DNA of 64,000 bases from Curvibacter sp. (GCA_020621965.1 JAHRYV010000009.1:1-64000); one strand, 5' to 3'. Counted from the stretch's first letter, positions 1 through 9,914 are shown. A program made the numbers and translations. The notes: generated by a model not told the origin, from the sequence alone.

Positions 1-109
1 GCGCTCCGTCCGCCTTGCGCTCGGGCCGCTCGCTACGATTTCTTCACAAGTTTGGAGCGCTGTGCGACGGCGCCGTTGGCGAGCTTGTCCCTGCAGTGAC
101 AAACCCTCG

Positions 110-137
110 TTGCATCGCAACACAAACCTTTTACAAT
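110..137 (+). promoter_or_regulatory. sigma70-like promoter for the lipid-oxidation cluster
   Basis: TTGCAT (110-115) and TACAAT (132-137) are separated by 16 bp, close to the sigma70 consensus. They lie about 50 bp upstream of the first start codon. The predicted transcription start falls inside the palindrome at 140-163. Positions 1-109 hold no gene that I can support. Confidence 0.5.
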
Positions 138-139
138 CA

Positions 140-163
140 AAAATCGAACGATCGTTCTATTTT
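140..163. promoter_or_regulatory. TetR-type palindromic operator
   Basis: GAACGATCGTTC (146-157) is a perfect 12-bp palindrome. It extends to AAAAT (140-144) and ATTTT (159-163), giving a 24-bp palindrome with a single mismatched pair. It sits just downstream of the -10 element, a classic repressor position. AACGnnCGTT-type palindromes are typical of TetR-family regulators, several of which control fatty-acid degradation. The regulator itself is not in the window. That an acyl-CoA-responsive TetR protein binds here is inference. Confidence 0.55.
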
Positions 164-186
164 TGAACCACCCGAGGAACGCAAGC

Positions 187-2275
187 ATGAGCGCTGAATA
201 CAAGGTGCATGGCGACGTCGCCGTGATCACGCTGAACAACCCGCCCGTCAACGGGCTGGGTTACGAAACCCGCAAGGGCATCACCGAGGCGCTGGAGCGC
301 GCCAATGCCGATGGTGCCGTCAAGGCCATCGTCATCACCGGCGCCGGCAAGGCCTTCTCGGGCGGCGCCGACATCAAGGAATTCGGCACGCCCAAGGCGT
401 TGCAGGAGCCGAATCTGCTGAGCGTCATCCTTGCGGTGGAAAATTCCGCCAAGCCCGTCGTGGCCGCCATGCACACCATCGCCATGGGCGGCGGGCTGGA
501 GTTGCCCCTGGGCTGCCACTACCGGATCGCCGCGCCCGGCTGCAAGGTCGCGCTGCCCGAGGTCAAGCTGGGCCTGATCCCCGGTGCCGGCGGCACGCAG
601 CGCCTGCCGCGCGCCCTGGGTGTGGAGCCCGCGCTGAACATGATCGTCAGCGGCGAGCCCGTGCCCAGCGAGATGCTGGCCCAGGTGCCGGGCCAGAAGC
701 TGTTCGACAAGCTGGCCCAGTCCAGCGAGTCCCTGCTGGACGAGGCCATCGCGCTGGCGCAAGAGAAGGCCGGCGTGCGCCCGTTGCCCCTGGTGCGCAA
801 CCTGCCCGCCAAGCACCCGCTGGGCGACGCCTACTTTCAGTTCGCCCGCAACATGGTGGGCGGCATGAGCAAGAACTTCCCGGCGCCGCTCAAGTGTGTG
901 GATGCCGTGGAAGCGGCCACGAAGAAGAAGTTCGACGACGGCCTGGCCTACGAGCGCGAGCTCTTCATCAACCTGATGTGGACACCCGAGTGCCGCGCGC
1001 TGCGCCACATCTTCGCCGCCGAGCGTGCCGCCTCCAAGATTCCCGACGTGCCGGAAGACACGCCCAAGCGTGAGATCAAGTCGGTCGCCGTGATCGGCGC
1101 CGGCACCATGGGTGGCGGCATCACCATGAACTTCCTCAACGCCGGCATCCCCGTGAAGATGCTGGAGATGAAGCAGGAGGCGCTGGACCGCGGCATCGCG
1201 ACCATCCGCAAGAACTACGAAGCCCAGGTCGGCAAGGGCAAGCTCAAGCAGGACAAGTACGAGCAGCGCATGGCCCTGCTGAGCACCACGCTGAACTACG
1301 AGGACCTGAAGAACGCCGACCTCGTGATCGAGGCCGTCTTCGAGGAGATGGGCGTCAAGGAGGCCGTGTTCAAGAAGCTCGACGAGGTGATGAAACCCGG
1401 TGCCATCCTGGCCTCCAACACCTCCACGCTGGACGTCAACAAGATTGCTTCCTTCACCAAACGTCCGCAGGACGTGGTGGGCCTGCATTTCTTCAGCCCG
1501 GCCAACGTGATGAAGCTGCTGGAATGGTGCGCGGCGCCAAGACGGCCGAGGACGTGCTGGCCACCGTGATGACTGTCGCCAAGACCATCAGAAGACCGCG
1601 GTGGTCTCGGGCGTCTGCGACGCTTCATCGGCAACCGCATGATCGAGCAGTACAGCCGCCAATGACTTCCTGCTGGAGGGCTGCACGCCCGCACAGGTGG
1701 ACAAGGCGATCGAAATTCGGCTTCGCCATGGGCTCCGCATGGGCGACCTGGCCGGCAACGACATCGGCTGGGCCATCCGCAAGCGCCGCTATCAGGAAAA
1801 GCCGGGCATGAAATACAGCAAGACGGCCGACCTGCTGTGCGAGCTGGGCCGGTACGGCCAGAAGACAGGCGCCGGCTGGTACGACTACAAACCCGGCAAA
1901 CGCGACGCCATCCCCAGCGCGCTGGTGGTGGAGATGATCGAGAAACACCGCAAGGATCTCGGCATCACCCCGCGCAAGATCTCCGACGAAGAGATCGTGC
2001 AACGCCTGGTCTACGCCCTGGTCAACGAAGGCGCGCACATCGTGGAAGAGGGCATCGCTTCGCGCGCCAGCGACATCGACATGGTCTACCTGACCGGCTA
2101 CGGCTTCCCCATCCATCGCGGCGGCCCCATGCAGTACGCCGATACCGTGGGCCTGTTCAACGTGGTCCAGAGCATGAAGCGCTTCGCGCAGAACCCGCTG
2201 GACGATGCCAAGTTCTGGCAGCCGGCGCCCCTCCTGGCCCGCCTGGTGGCCGAAGGCAAGAGCTTCAACGGCTAA
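187..2275 (+). pseudogene. Enoyl-CoA hydratase / 3-hydroxyacyl-CoA dehydrogenase, frameshifted
   Basis: Two-domain beta-oxidation enzyme of the FadB/FadJ type: trans-2-enoyl-CoA is hydrated, then the 3-hydroxyacyl-CoA is oxidised with NAD+. The N-terminal crotonase half shows the oxyanion segment GGADIKEFG near residue 59. The dehydrogenase half starts with the Rossmann motif GAGTMGGGI near residue 304. ATG 187 is preceded by GAGG; an in-frame TTG at 163 has no better signal. The frame is lost at about 1523 and restored near 1735, after which the last ~180 residues read cleanly to TAA at 2275. Between these points at least five separate deletions are needed to recover the expected protein, with pieces readable in all three frames. 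The gene is therefore broken as given, but indels packed into ~210 bp of otherwise well-preserved sequence may be a sequencing or assembly fault. A thiolase follows 18 bp later, the usual FadB-FadA pairing. Confidence 0.85.
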
Positions 2276-2293
2276 GCATTAGGAGATTCAGAC

Positions 2294-3469
2294 ATGACCA
2301 ACGCCGTTATCGTTTCCACCGCCCGCACCCCCCTGGCCAAGAGCTGGAAGGGCGCTTTCAACATGACCCACGGCGCCACCCTGGGTGGCCATGCGGTCAA
2401 GCATGCCATCGAGCGCGCCGGCATCGACGCCGCCGAGATTGAGGACGTGCTCATGGGTTGCGCCACGCCTGAAGGCGCCACGGGCTCCAACATCGCGCGC
2501 CAGATCGCCCTGGCCGCGGGCTGCCCGGTCACCGTCTCCGGTGTCACGGTCAACCGTTTCTGTTCCTCGGGCCTGCAGACCATTGCCATGGCCGCGCAAC
2601 GCATCATCGCCGGCGAGGGTGATGTCTATGTGGCTGGCGGCGTGGAGAGCATCTCCTGCGTGCAGAACGAGGCCAACCGCCACATGATCACGGACCCGGC
2701 CTTGCTGAAGGCCAAGCCCGAGATCTACTGGAACATGCTGCAGACCGCCGAGCAGGTGGCCAAGCGCTACAACATCGGCCGCGATGTGATGGACGAATAC
2801 GGTGCCGCCAGCCAGCAGAAGGCCTGCGCGGCCCAGGCCGCCGGCCTGTTCAACGCCGAGATCGCCCCCATCACGGTGACAGCCGGCGTGGCCGACAAGA
2901 CCCTGGGTCTGATCACCAAGAAGGTCACGATCAGCGCGGACGAAGGCCTGCGCGAAGGCACCACGAAAGAAGGCATCAGCGGCATCAAGCCGGCCATGCC
3001 GGGCGGTGTGATTTCGGCCGGCAATGCCAGCCAGTTTTCCGACGGCGCCGGCGCCTGCGTGCTCATGAGCGAAGAACTCGCCAGCAAACGTGGCTTCAAG
3101 CCCCTGGGCCGTTTCCTCGGTTTTGCCGTGGCCGGCTGCGAGCCCGACGAGATGGGCATCGGCCCGGTCTTCGCGGTGCCGAAGGTGTTGAAACGCCTGG
3201 GCCTGAAGGTCTCGGACATCGACCTGTGGGAACTCAACGAAGCCTTTGCCGTGCAGGTGCTGTACTGCCGCGACAAGCTGGGCATCCCGGCCGACCGCCT
3301 CAACGTCAACGGCGGCGCCATCGCCGTGGGCCACCCCTACGGTGTCAGCGGCCAGCGCCTGACCGGCCATGCCCTGATCGAAGGCAAGCGCCGCGGCGCC
3401 AAGCGCGTGCTGGTCACCATGTGCATCGGCGGCGGCATGGGCGCGGCCGGCGTATTCGAAGTGCTCTGA
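2294..3469 (+). CDS. Acetyl-CoA acyltransferase (thiolase)
   Basis: 391-residue thiolase, the normal family length. It carries out the last step of beta-oxidation, CoA-dependent cleavage of 3-ketoacyl-CoA. The nucleophilic Cys lies in FCSSG (Cys90), the catalytic His in AVGHPYG (His347) and the second Cys in TMCIGGGMG (Cys377), so the active site is complete. An AGGAG ribosome site precedes ATG 2294. Its place directly after the hydratase/dehydrogenase supports a FadA-like degradative role rather than a biosynthetic one. Chain-length preference cannot be read from sequence. Confidence 0.93.
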   Translation: MTNAVIVSTARTPLAKSWKGAFNMTHGATLGGHAVKHAIERAGIDAAEIEDVLMGCATPEGATGSNIARQIALAAGCPVTVSGVTVNRFCSSGLQTIAMAAQRIIAGEGDVYVAGGVESISCVQNEANRHMITDPALLKAKPEIYWNMLQTAEQVAKRYNIGRDVMDEYGAASQQKACAAQAAGLFNAEIAPITVTAGVADKTLGLITKKVTISADEGLREGTTKEGISGIKPAMPGGVISAGNASQFSDGAGACVLMSEELASKRGFKPLGRFLGFAVAGCEPDEMGIGPVFAVPKVLKRLGLKVSDIDLWELNEAFAVQVLYCRDKLGIPADRLNVNGGAIAVGHPYGVSGQRLTGHALIEGKRRGAKRVLVTMCIGGGMGAAGVFEVL

Positions 3470-3476
3470 GGTCACC

Positions 3477-3932
3477 ATGGGCAAGACTCCCCCGCCGGTG
3501 ACCGTCTCGCCCGAGGCGTTCCTGGCGATGGGGCGCGAAGTGCTGGCCAGCCAGCCCTTCAGCGTGTTGATCGGCGCGCAGCTGCACGCGCTCTCGCCGG
3601 GGCAGTGCGAGCTGCATGTGCCCATCACGGACGCCATCCGCCAGCAGCACGGTTTTGTGCACGGCGGCGTGGTCAGCTACGCGGCCGACAATGCCTTGAC
3701 CTACGCTGGCGGCACTGCCATGCGGGTGCCGGTGGTGACTTCCGAATTCAAGATCAACTACGTGCGGCCCGCCGTGGGCGAGCGCCTGATCGCGCGCGCC
3801 CACGCCGTGCACCACGGCAAGAACCAGGCGGTCTGCCGTTGTGACGTGTTCGTGGTGAAGGACGGCGCGGAAAAACTCTGCGCTGTCGCCCAGGGCACCA
3901 TCACCGCGCTGCCGGCCCAGCCCACGGAATGA
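3477..3932 (+). CDS. PaaI-family acyl-CoA thioesterase (hotdog fold)
   Basis: 151-residue single hotdog-domain protein. The segment QHGFVHGGVVSYAADNA, about 60 residues in, is the PaaI-type signature: the HGG turn followed by the helix carrying the acidic catalytic residue. Such enzymes hydrolyse acyl- or aryl-CoA to free acid and CoA, often to relieve CoA trapping during degradation. The start ATG lies 7 bp after the thiolase stop and the stop 4 bp before the next gene, so it is co-transcribed. A second, different member of the family is at 6773. Confidence 0.88.
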   Translation: MGKTPPPVTVSPEAFLAMGREVLASQPFSVLIGAQLHALSPGQCELHVPITDAIRQQHGFVHGGVVSYAADNALTYAGGTAMRVPVVTSEFKINYVRPAVGERLIARAHAVHHGKNQAVCRCDVFVVKDGAEKLCAVAQGTITALPAQPTE

Positions 3933-3936
3933 CCCC

Positions 3937-5760
3937 ATGAGCTATCGCCAGACCCTCGACTTCCTGCTCTACCAGTGGCTGGCGGCCGACGCGCTGAACC
4001 AGCGTGAGCGTTTTGCCGACCACAGCCGCGAGACCTTTGACGCCGTGCTCGACACCTGCGAGCGCATCGCGCGCGAGAAATACGCGCCGTTCAACCGCAC
4101 GGTGGACATCGAGGAGCCGCGTTTCGACGGCGAGAAAGTCATCCTGCCGCAAGCCACCCACGACGCGCAGAAAGCCTACGCCGCCTCGGGCATGCTCAGC
4201 GCCGCGCAGGATTACGAGGTGGGCGGCATGCAGCTGCCCTATACGGTGGAGGCCGCCGCCAACTCCTTCTTCGCCATGGCCTCGATCAGCATCGGCTCGG
4301 GCATGCTGACCTCCGGCAACGCCAATCTGCTGATGGCGCACGGCACGGCACTGCAGAAGGAAGTCTTCGCGCAGAACGAGTTCGCCGGGCGCTTCTCGGG
4401 CACCATGTGCCTGAGCGAACCACAGGCTGGCTCGTCGCTGAGCGACATCGCCACCCGCGCCGTGCCCGATGGCGCCGATTTCCAGGATGATCCCCTGGGC
4501 CCGCGCTACCGCCTCAAGGGCAACAAGATGTGGATCTCCGCCGGCGAACACGAGCTGACCGAGAACATCATCCACCTGGTGCTGGCCAAGATCCCCGGCC
4601 CGGACGGCAAGACCATCCCCGGCACACGCGGCATCTCGCTTTTTATCGTGCCCAAGAAATTGGTCGATACGCAGGGCCATCTCACGGGTGAGCGCAACGA
4701 CGTGGCGCTGGCCGGCCTGAACCACAAGTGCGGCTGGCGCGGCACCACCAACACCCTGCTGAACTTCGGCGAAGGCAAGTACCCGGTACGCGGTGCTTCG
4801 GGCGCCATCGGTTATCTGGTGGGCCAGCCCGGCCAGGGCCTGCGCTGCATGTTCCACATGATGAACGAGGCGCGCATCGGCATCGGCATGGCCGCCACCA
4901 TGCTGGGCATGGCGGGTTACCAGGCCAGCCTGGACTACGCGAAGAACCGGCCCCAGGGTCGGCCGATCGGACCCGATGGGAAAGACGCGGCCAAGCCCCA
5001 GATCCGCATCATCGAACACGCCGACATCAAACGCATGCTGTTGGCGCAAAAGGCGTACTGCGAAGGCTCGCTGGCGCTGCAGCTGTATTGCGCGCGCCTG
5101 GTCGACGAGCAGCACACGGGCGCGCCCGAAGTCGCCGACGAGGCTCGCCTGCTGTTGGAGGTGCTGACTCCCATCACCAAGAGCTGGCCCAGCGAATGGT
5201 GCCTGGAGGCCAATTCCCTGGCCATCCAGATCCACGGCGGTTATGGTTACACACGCGATTTCCCCGTGGAGCAGTACTGGCGCGACAACCGCCTGAACAT
5301 GATCCACGAGGGCACCCACGGCATCCAGGCGCTGGACCTGCTGGGCCGCAAGGTGCTGATGGAGGAGGGCCGTGGCCTGGCCTTGCTGGCCGACCGCATC
5401 GGCAACACCATCGACCGCGCGCGCCGGCATCCGGAATTGCTGGAGTTTGCCGAGTCGCTGGAGCAGGCCCTGCGCCAGGTGGCGGATGCCACGCGCCAGG
5501 CCTGGGGCACCGGCCGGCCGGGCGAAGCGCTGGCCAATGCCGTGCCCTATCTGCAGGCCTTCGGCCACACCGTGCTGGCCTGGATCTGGCTGGACGTGGC
5601 GCTGAAATCCCTGGGCGCCCAGGCGGGCCTGGCCGATCAGGGCCGGCTGCTGGCGACCCGCTACTTCTTTCGCTACGAATTGCCGAAAATCGGCGCCTGG
5701 CTTAAGGTGGTGGAATCCCGCGACATGACGTGCGCGGATTTCCCCGAGGAGGCGTTCTGA
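3937..5760 (+). CDS. Acyl-CoA dehydrogenase with C-terminal extension
   Basis: 607 residues, about 200 longer than a classical acyl-CoA dehydrogenase. The length matches the subgroup with an extra C-terminal helical domain (PF12806 type). It catalyses FAD-dependent alpha,beta-desaturation of acyl-CoA, the first step of beta-oxidation. Visible family signatures are MCLSEPQAGS (FAD and substrate region), GNKMWISAGEH, and HGGYGYTRDFPVEQYWRD followed by HEGTHGIQALDLLGRK. It starts 4 bp after the thioesterase stop and its TGA overlaps the next ATG, showing translational coupling. The electron acceptor would be ETF. Confidence 0.92.
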   Translation: MSYRQTLDFLLYQWLAADALNQRERFADHSRETFDAVLDTCERIAREKYAPFNRTVDIEEPRFDGEKVILPQATHDAQKAYAASGMLSAAQDYEVGGMQLPYTVEAAANSFFAMASISIGSGMLTSGNANLLMAHGTALQKEVFAQNEFAGRFSGTMCLSEPQAGSSLSDIATRAVPDGADFQDDPLGPRYRLKGNKMWISAGEHELTENIIHLVLAKIPGPDGKTIPGTRGISLFIVPKKLVDTQGHLTGERNDVALAGLNHKCGWRGTTNTLLNFGEGKYPVRGASGAIGYLVGQPGQGLRCMFHMMNEARIGIGMAATMLGMAGYQASLDYAKNRPQGRPIGPDGKDAAKPQIRIIEHADIKRMLLAQKAYCEGSLALQLYCARLVDEQHTGAPEVADEARLLLEVLTPITKSWPSEWCLEANSLAIQIHGGYGYTRDFPVEQYWRDNRLNMIHEGTHGIQALDLLGRKVLMEEGRGLALLADRIGNTIDRARRHPELLEFAESLEQALRQVADATRQAWGTGRPGEALANAVPYLQAFGHTVLAWIWLDVALKSLGAQAGLADQGRLLATRYFFRYELPKIGAWLKVVESRDMTCADFPEEAF

Positions 5761-5954
5761 TGGCAAGCGAGATCAACAAACTCCGCGTCGAGCGGCTGGC
5801 CTGGATCTGCATCTACGGCGGCCTGCTGACCCTGGTCCTGGGCATGTTCCTGCAACGGCAGGACCGCGCGCTCGGTGACAGCTTCCAGATCGGCGGCACC
5901 GCCGTGGCCGGCGTCGGTGCGGCCCTGATCTGGGTCCGATCCCTCATGAAATGA
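5760..5954 (+). CDS. Small two-helix membrane protein, unknown function
   Basis: 64-residue protein starting at the ATG that overlaps the previous stop (ATGA). It has two predicted membrane segments, roughly residues 11-29 (LAWICIYGGLLTLVLGMFL) and 43-59, joined by a polar loop containing QRQDR. No family is recognised. The tight coupling to the acyl-CoA dehydrogenase suggests a membrane role in the same pathway, but that is inference. A longer reading from 5730 would overlap the dehydrogenase and is not favoured. Confidence 0.7.
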   Translation: MASEINKLRVERLAWICIYGGLLTLVLGMFLQRQDRALGDSFQIGGTAVAGVGAALIWVRSLMK

Positions 5955-5976
5955 CACATCAAACGAAGGCAGACAC

Positions 5977-6768
5977 ATGACCCGTACCATCCAGCAACTC
6001 TTCGACCTCAAGGGCAAGACGGCCCTGATCACCGGCGGCTCGCGCGGCCTGGGCCTGCAACTGGCCCAGGCGCTGGGCGAGGCCGGCGCCCGCGTGATGC
6101 TCAGCGCCCGCAAGGCCGAGGAGCTGGAAGTCGCCGTGGCCGACCTGCAGGCCGCCGGCATCGACGCACGCTGGATCGCGGCCGATTGCGCCAAGGAAGA
6201 AGACATCCACCGCCTGGCCGATGAAACCATGCAGCGCATGGGCGAGGTGGACATCCTGGTCAACAACGCCGGCGCCGCCTGGGGCGCGCCGGCCGAGGAT
6301 CACCCGATCCCGGCCTGGGACAAGGTGATGAACCTCAACATCCGCGGATATTTCATCCTGAGCCAGGTCATCGGCAAGAAGAGCATGATCCCGCGCAAGT
6401 CGGGGCGCATCATCAACGTGGCGTCCATCGCCGGCCTGGGCGGCAATCCGCCGCAGATGACCACCATCGCCTACAACACCTCCAAGGGCGCGGTGATCAA
6501 CTTCACGCGTGCGCTGGCCGCTGAGTGGGGCAAGTACAGCATCAACGTCAACGCCATCTGCCCGGGGTTCTTTCCCAGCAAGATGACCGCCGGCACGCTG
6601 GAGGCCTGGGGCGTGGACGAGCTCAAGAAACACGCGCCGCTGCAGCGTCTGGGCGACGACGAGGACCTCAAGGGCCTGTGTGTGCTCTATGCCTCCGACG
6701 CCGGCAAGCACATCACCGGTCAGTGGCTGGCGGTCGATGGCGGCGTCAGCTGCGTGACCGGAGGTTGA
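5977..6768 (+). CDS. SDR-family oxidoreductase
   Basis: 263-residue classical short-chain dehydrogenase/reductase. The cofactor motif TGGSRGLG is near residue 15, NNAG near residue 95, and the catalytic YNTSK is in place, followed by PG and the C-terminal GQWLAVDGG. The family interconverts alcohols and ketones with NAD(P)H. In this cluster it is likely a 3-hydroxyacyl-CoA or related oxidoreductase, and could back up the broken dehydrogenase at 187, but the substrate is not shown. It ends 4 bp before the next start. Confidence 0.88.
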   Translation: MTRTIQQLFDLKGKTALITGGSRGLGLQLAQALGEAGARVMLSARKAEELEVAVADLQAAGIDARWIAADCAKEEDIHRLADETMQRMGEVDILVNNAGAAWGAPAEDHPIPAWDKVMNLNIRGYFILSQVIGKKSMIPRKSGRIINVASIAGLGGNPPQMTTIAYNTSKGAVINFTRALAAEWGKYSINVNAICPGFFPSKMTAGTLEAWGVDELKKHAPLQRLGDDEDLKGLCVLYASDAGKHITGQWLAVDGGVSCVTGG

Positions 6769-6772
6769 GCCC

Positions 6773-7207
6773 ATGTCGATTCCTTTTGGCGTGCGTGTCC
6801 CCTTTGTCGATCACCTGGGCTTCACCCTGGAGCGCTTCGAGAACGGCCAGTCCGAGCTGCACTACGAGGCCCGGCCCGAGCATCTGAATTCCTTTGCCGT
6901 CACGCACGGCGGCGCCACCATGACGCTGATGGACGTGGCCATGGCCACGGCCGCGCGCAGTGTGCAGCCCGACATGGGCGTGGTGACCATCGAGATGAAG
7001 ACCAGCTTCATGCAGGCCGCGCGCGGCAAGCTGAAGGCCCAGGGCCGGCTGATCCACCGCACGGCCACGATGGCCTTCACCGAGGCCACGCTCTATGACG
7101 CCGAGGGCAAGCCCTGCGCCCACGCCACCGGTACCTTCAAGTACGTCAGGCGCCTGCCGACCGGCCCCAAGGGCAGCAACGCGCTCAACGTGATTTCCAC
7201 TGACTGA
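6773..7207 (+). CDS. PaaI-family thioesterase (hotdog fold)
   Basis: 144-residue hotdog protein. The segment FAVTHGGATMTLMDVAMATAA holds the HGG turn and the acidic residue of the PaaI/YigI-type thioesterases. It starts 4 bp after the SDR stop and is followed by the reductase at 7228. It differs clearly from the thioesterase at 3477, so the cluster carries two separate CoA-releasing enzymes. The substrate is unknown. Confidence 0.87.
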   Translation: MSIPFGVRVPFVDHLGFTLERFENGQSELHYEARPEHLNSFAVTHGGATMTLMDVAMATAARSVQPDMGVVTIEMKTSFMQAARGKLKAQGRLIHRTATMAFTEATLYDAEGKPCAHATGTFKYVRRLPTGPKGSNALNVISTD

Positions 7208-7227
7208 CAGAGACTGAAAGCAACACC

Positions 7228-8244
7228 ATGCCGACCAACCGCCAGATCCTGCTCGACAACCGCCCCGAGGGCGAAGCCACCACCGGCAACTTCAAGCTCG
7301 TCACCGCACAGACGCCCGCGCTGCAGGACGGCCAGGTGCTGGTGCGCCACCATTACCTCAGCCTGGACCCATACATGCGCGGCCGCATGAACGAGAGCAA
7401 GAGCTACGCCCAGCCGCAACCGCTGGGTGAGGTCATGATCGGCGGCACCGTCGGTGAAATCGTCGAAAGCCGCCACCCCAAGTTCGCCGTCGGCGACAAG
7501 GTGGTGGGCATGGGCGGCTGGCAGGAGTACAGCGTGGTCGACGCCAACCAGCCCGGCGCCGTGCGCAAGGTGGACACCACGCACGTGCCGCTGAGCCACT
7601 ACCTCGGCGCCGTGGGCATGCCGGGTGTCACCGCCTGGTACGGTCTGGTCAAGATCATCAACCCCAAGGCGGGCGAGACCATGGTGGTCAGCGCCGCCTC
7701 GGGCGCCGTGGGCAGCGCCTACGGTGCCCTGGCCAAGGCGCGCGGCTGCCGCGTGGTGGGCATCGCCGGCGGCAAGGACAAGTGCGACTATGTGGTCAAC
7801 GAACTGGGCTTCGACGCCTGCATCGACTACAAGCAGCACAAGGACGCCATTTCCTTGTCCAAGGCGCTCAAGCAGGCCTGCCCGAACGGCATCGACGGAT
7901 ATTTCGAGAACGTGGGCGGTTTGGTGCTCGACGCTGTGCTCTTGCGCATGAACGCCTTCGGCCGCATCGCGGTCTGCGGCATGATCGCCGGCTACGACGG
8001 CCAGCCCATGCCGCTGGCCAACCCGGCGCTGATCCTGGTCAACCGCCTCAAGATCGAAGGCTTCATCGTCAGCGAGCACATGGAAGTCTGGCCCGAGGCG
8101 CTCAAGGAACTCGGCACGCTGGTCGGCAGCGGCAAGCTGCGTCCGCGCGAGAGCGTGGCCCAGGGCCTGCAAGCCGCCCCCGAGGCCTTCCTGGGCCTGC
8201 TCAAGGGCAAGAATTTCGGCAAGCAGCTCGTCAAGTTGATTTAA
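7228..8244 (+). CDS. NADP-dependent MDR-family oxidoreductase (CurA / prostaglandin reductase type)
   Basis: 338-residue medium-chain reductase of the zinc-independent leukotriene B4 dehydrogenase / prostaglandin reductase group. Evidence is the early LSLDPYMRGRM segment, the nucleotide-binding stretch VVSAASGAVGSAYG, and YFENVGG near residue 230. Members reduce the C=C bond of alpha,beta-unsaturated ketones and aldehydes with NADPH. In a lipid cluster it may detoxify or recycle enone intermediates. It lacks zinc-ligand cysteines, as expected for this subgroup. Confidence 0.88.
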   Translation: MPTNRQILLDNRPEGEATTGNFKLVTAQTPALQDGQVLVRHHYLSLDPYMRGRMNESKSYAQPQPLGEVMIGGTVGEIVESRHPKFAVGDKVVGMGGWQEYSVVDANQPGAVRKVDTTHVPLSHYLGAVGMPGVTAWYGLVKIINPKAGETMVVSAASGAVGSAYGALAKARGCRVVGIAGGKDKCDYVVNELGFDACIDYKQHKDAISLSKALKQACPNGIDGYFENVGGLVLDAVLLRMNAFGRIAVCGMIAGYDGQPMPLANPALILVNRLKIEGFIVSEHMEVWPEALKELGTLVGSGKLRPRESVAQGLQAAPEAFLGLLKGKNFGKQLVKLI

Positions 8245-8273
8245 AGCCGTCCGGGCGCGGCAAGGAGGTCACC

Positions 8274-9914
8274 ATGCACGCCACCCATGAAGTGCTGAAC
8301 CAGCCACAGCCGCTGGTCGGCTACAACCTGTTCGAGACCAACCTGCCCTTGCGCGACGCGTTGAAGTTCAACGCGCCGCAACTCGACACCGAGTCGCTGC
8401 AGGCCCTGGGCGTGACGCTGGGCACGGAGCAGATGCAGACCCACGCGCGCCTGGCCAATGTGCACCGGCCGCAACTGCACAGCCACGACCGCTTTGGCCA
8501 TCGCATCGACCAGGTGGAGTTCCACCCGAGTTATCACGTGCTGATGGGCGCGGCGGTCGAGGCGGGCTTGCACGGGACGCCGTGGTCGGGCCAGGGCACG
8601 TCACCGCACGTGCTGCGCGCGGCCGGCTTCATGCTTTTCACGGAGCTGGAGCCGTCCATCCTGTGCCCGATCTCCATGAGCTACGCCGCCACGCCGGCGC
8701 TGCGCCGCAACGCCGCCCTTCATGCCGCCTGGGGCCCGAAGCTCACCAGCCGCCACTACGATCCGGCGCTCAAGGCCCTCACGCTCAAGGCCGGTGTGAC
8801 CATGGGCATGGGCATGACGGAGAAGCAAGGCGGCTCGGACGTGCGCGCCAATACCACCCGGGCCGTGCCCGACGGCAGCGATGCCTGGGGCCCACGCTTT
8901 CGCCTCACCGGCCACAAATGGTTTTTCTCGGCCCCCATGTGCGACGCCTTCCTGGTGCTGGCGCAGGCGCCGGGCGGCCTGAGCTGCTTCTTTCTGCCGC
9001 GCGTGCTGCCCGACGGCAGCCTGAATGCGCTCTACATCCAGCGCCTCAAGGACAAGCTGGGCAACCACGCCAACGCCAGCTCCGAAGTGGAGTTCGCGCA
9101 GGCCACGGCCTGGCTGGTGGGCGAGGAGGGGCGCGGCGTGCCGCAGATCCTCGAGATGGGCAGCATGACACGGCTGGACTGCGCCCTCGGTACCAGCGGC
9201 CTGATGCGCCAGGCCCTGGCGCTGGCGCTGCACCACACCCGGCAAAGACTGGCCTTCGGCAAGGCCCTGGCCGAACACGATTTGATGCGCAATGTGCTGG
9301 CCGACCTGGCCCTGGAGAGCGAGGCCGCCACCGCGCTGGCCTTGCGCGTGGCGCGGGCCTTCGACCGGCCCGACGATGCCCATGAGCAGCTCATGGCCCG
9401 GCTGCTGACGCCGGTGGCCAAGTTCTGGATCTGCAAACGCGGCAGCGCCTTTGCGCAGGAAGCCATGGAGTGCCTGGGCGGCAACGGTTATGTGGAGGAG
9501 GGCGGTGAGGGCGTGATGGCGCGCATCTACCGCGAGATGCCGGTCAACTCCATCTGGGAGGGCGCGGGCAACATCATGGCGCTGGATCTGCTGCGTGCGC
9601 TGCGCAAGGGCGACGCCGCTGCGGCGCTGGTCCAGGAACTGGCCCCGGCGCTGGGCCAGCACCCGGCGCTTGACCGCCTGGCGCGCAGCCTGCCGCAGCG
9701 TATCGAAGCCCTGACCAGCGAGATCGAGGCGCGCCGGCTGGCGCAGGAGGTGGCCCTGGCCGTGCAGGCCGCGCTGCTGGCCCAGAGTGCGCCGGCCGCG
9801 GTGTTTGGCGCCTTCTGCGCCTCCCGCCTGGGGGGCGACTGGGGCCTGACCTTCGGCAGCCTGGGGACCGGCACCGATTTCAGCACCATCCTGGCACGCG
9901 CGTTGCCGCAATAA
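8274..9914 (+). CDS. Acyl-CoA dehydrogenase, AidB-like
   Basis: 546-residue acyl-CoA dehydrogenase of the AidB-like subgroup. AidB family length is about 540, and the N-terminal ~150-residue extra domain, with GYNLFETNLPLRDAL at its start, is typical. Family signatures include GMTEKQGGSDVRANTT, GHKWFFSAPMCDAFLVLAQ, and CLGGNGYVEE followed by REMPVNSIWEGAGNI. ATG 8274 has a strong AAGGAGG site 7-8 bp upstream; an overlapping upstream frame is not coding. E. coli AidB is an alkylation-response flavoprotein, but in this operon a degradative role is at least as likely. Confidence 0.9.
   Translation: MHATHEVLNQPQPLVGYNLFETNLPLRDALKFNAPQLDTESLQALGVTLGTEQMQTHARLANVHRPQLHSHDRFGHRIDQVEFHPSYHVLMGAAVEAGLHGTPWSGQGTSPHVLRAAGFMLFTELEPSILCPISMSYAATPALRRNAALHAAWGPKLTSRHYDPALKALTLKAGVTMGMGMTEKQGGSDVRANTTRAVPDGSDAWGPRFRLTGHKWFFSAPMCDAFLVLAQAPGGLSCFFLPRVLPDGSLNALYIQRLKDKLGNHANASSEVEFAQATAWLVGEEGRGVPQILEMGSMTRLDCALGTSGLMRQALALALHHTRQRLAFGKALAEHDLMRNVLADLALESEAATALALRVARAFDRPDDAHEQLMARLLTPVAKFWICKRGSAFAQEAMECLGGNGYVEEGGEGVMARIYREMPVNSIWEGAGNIMALDLLRALRKGDAAAALVQELAPALGQHPALDRLARSLPQRIEALTSEIEARRLAQEVALAVQAALLAQSAPAAVFGAFCASRLGGDWGLTFGSLGTGTDFSTILARALPQ

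Noticed and set aside
157-1488. Open frame of 443 codons on the - strand
   Set aside because: Antisense to the crotonase/dehydrogenase gene; low-complexity His/Gln-rich translation.
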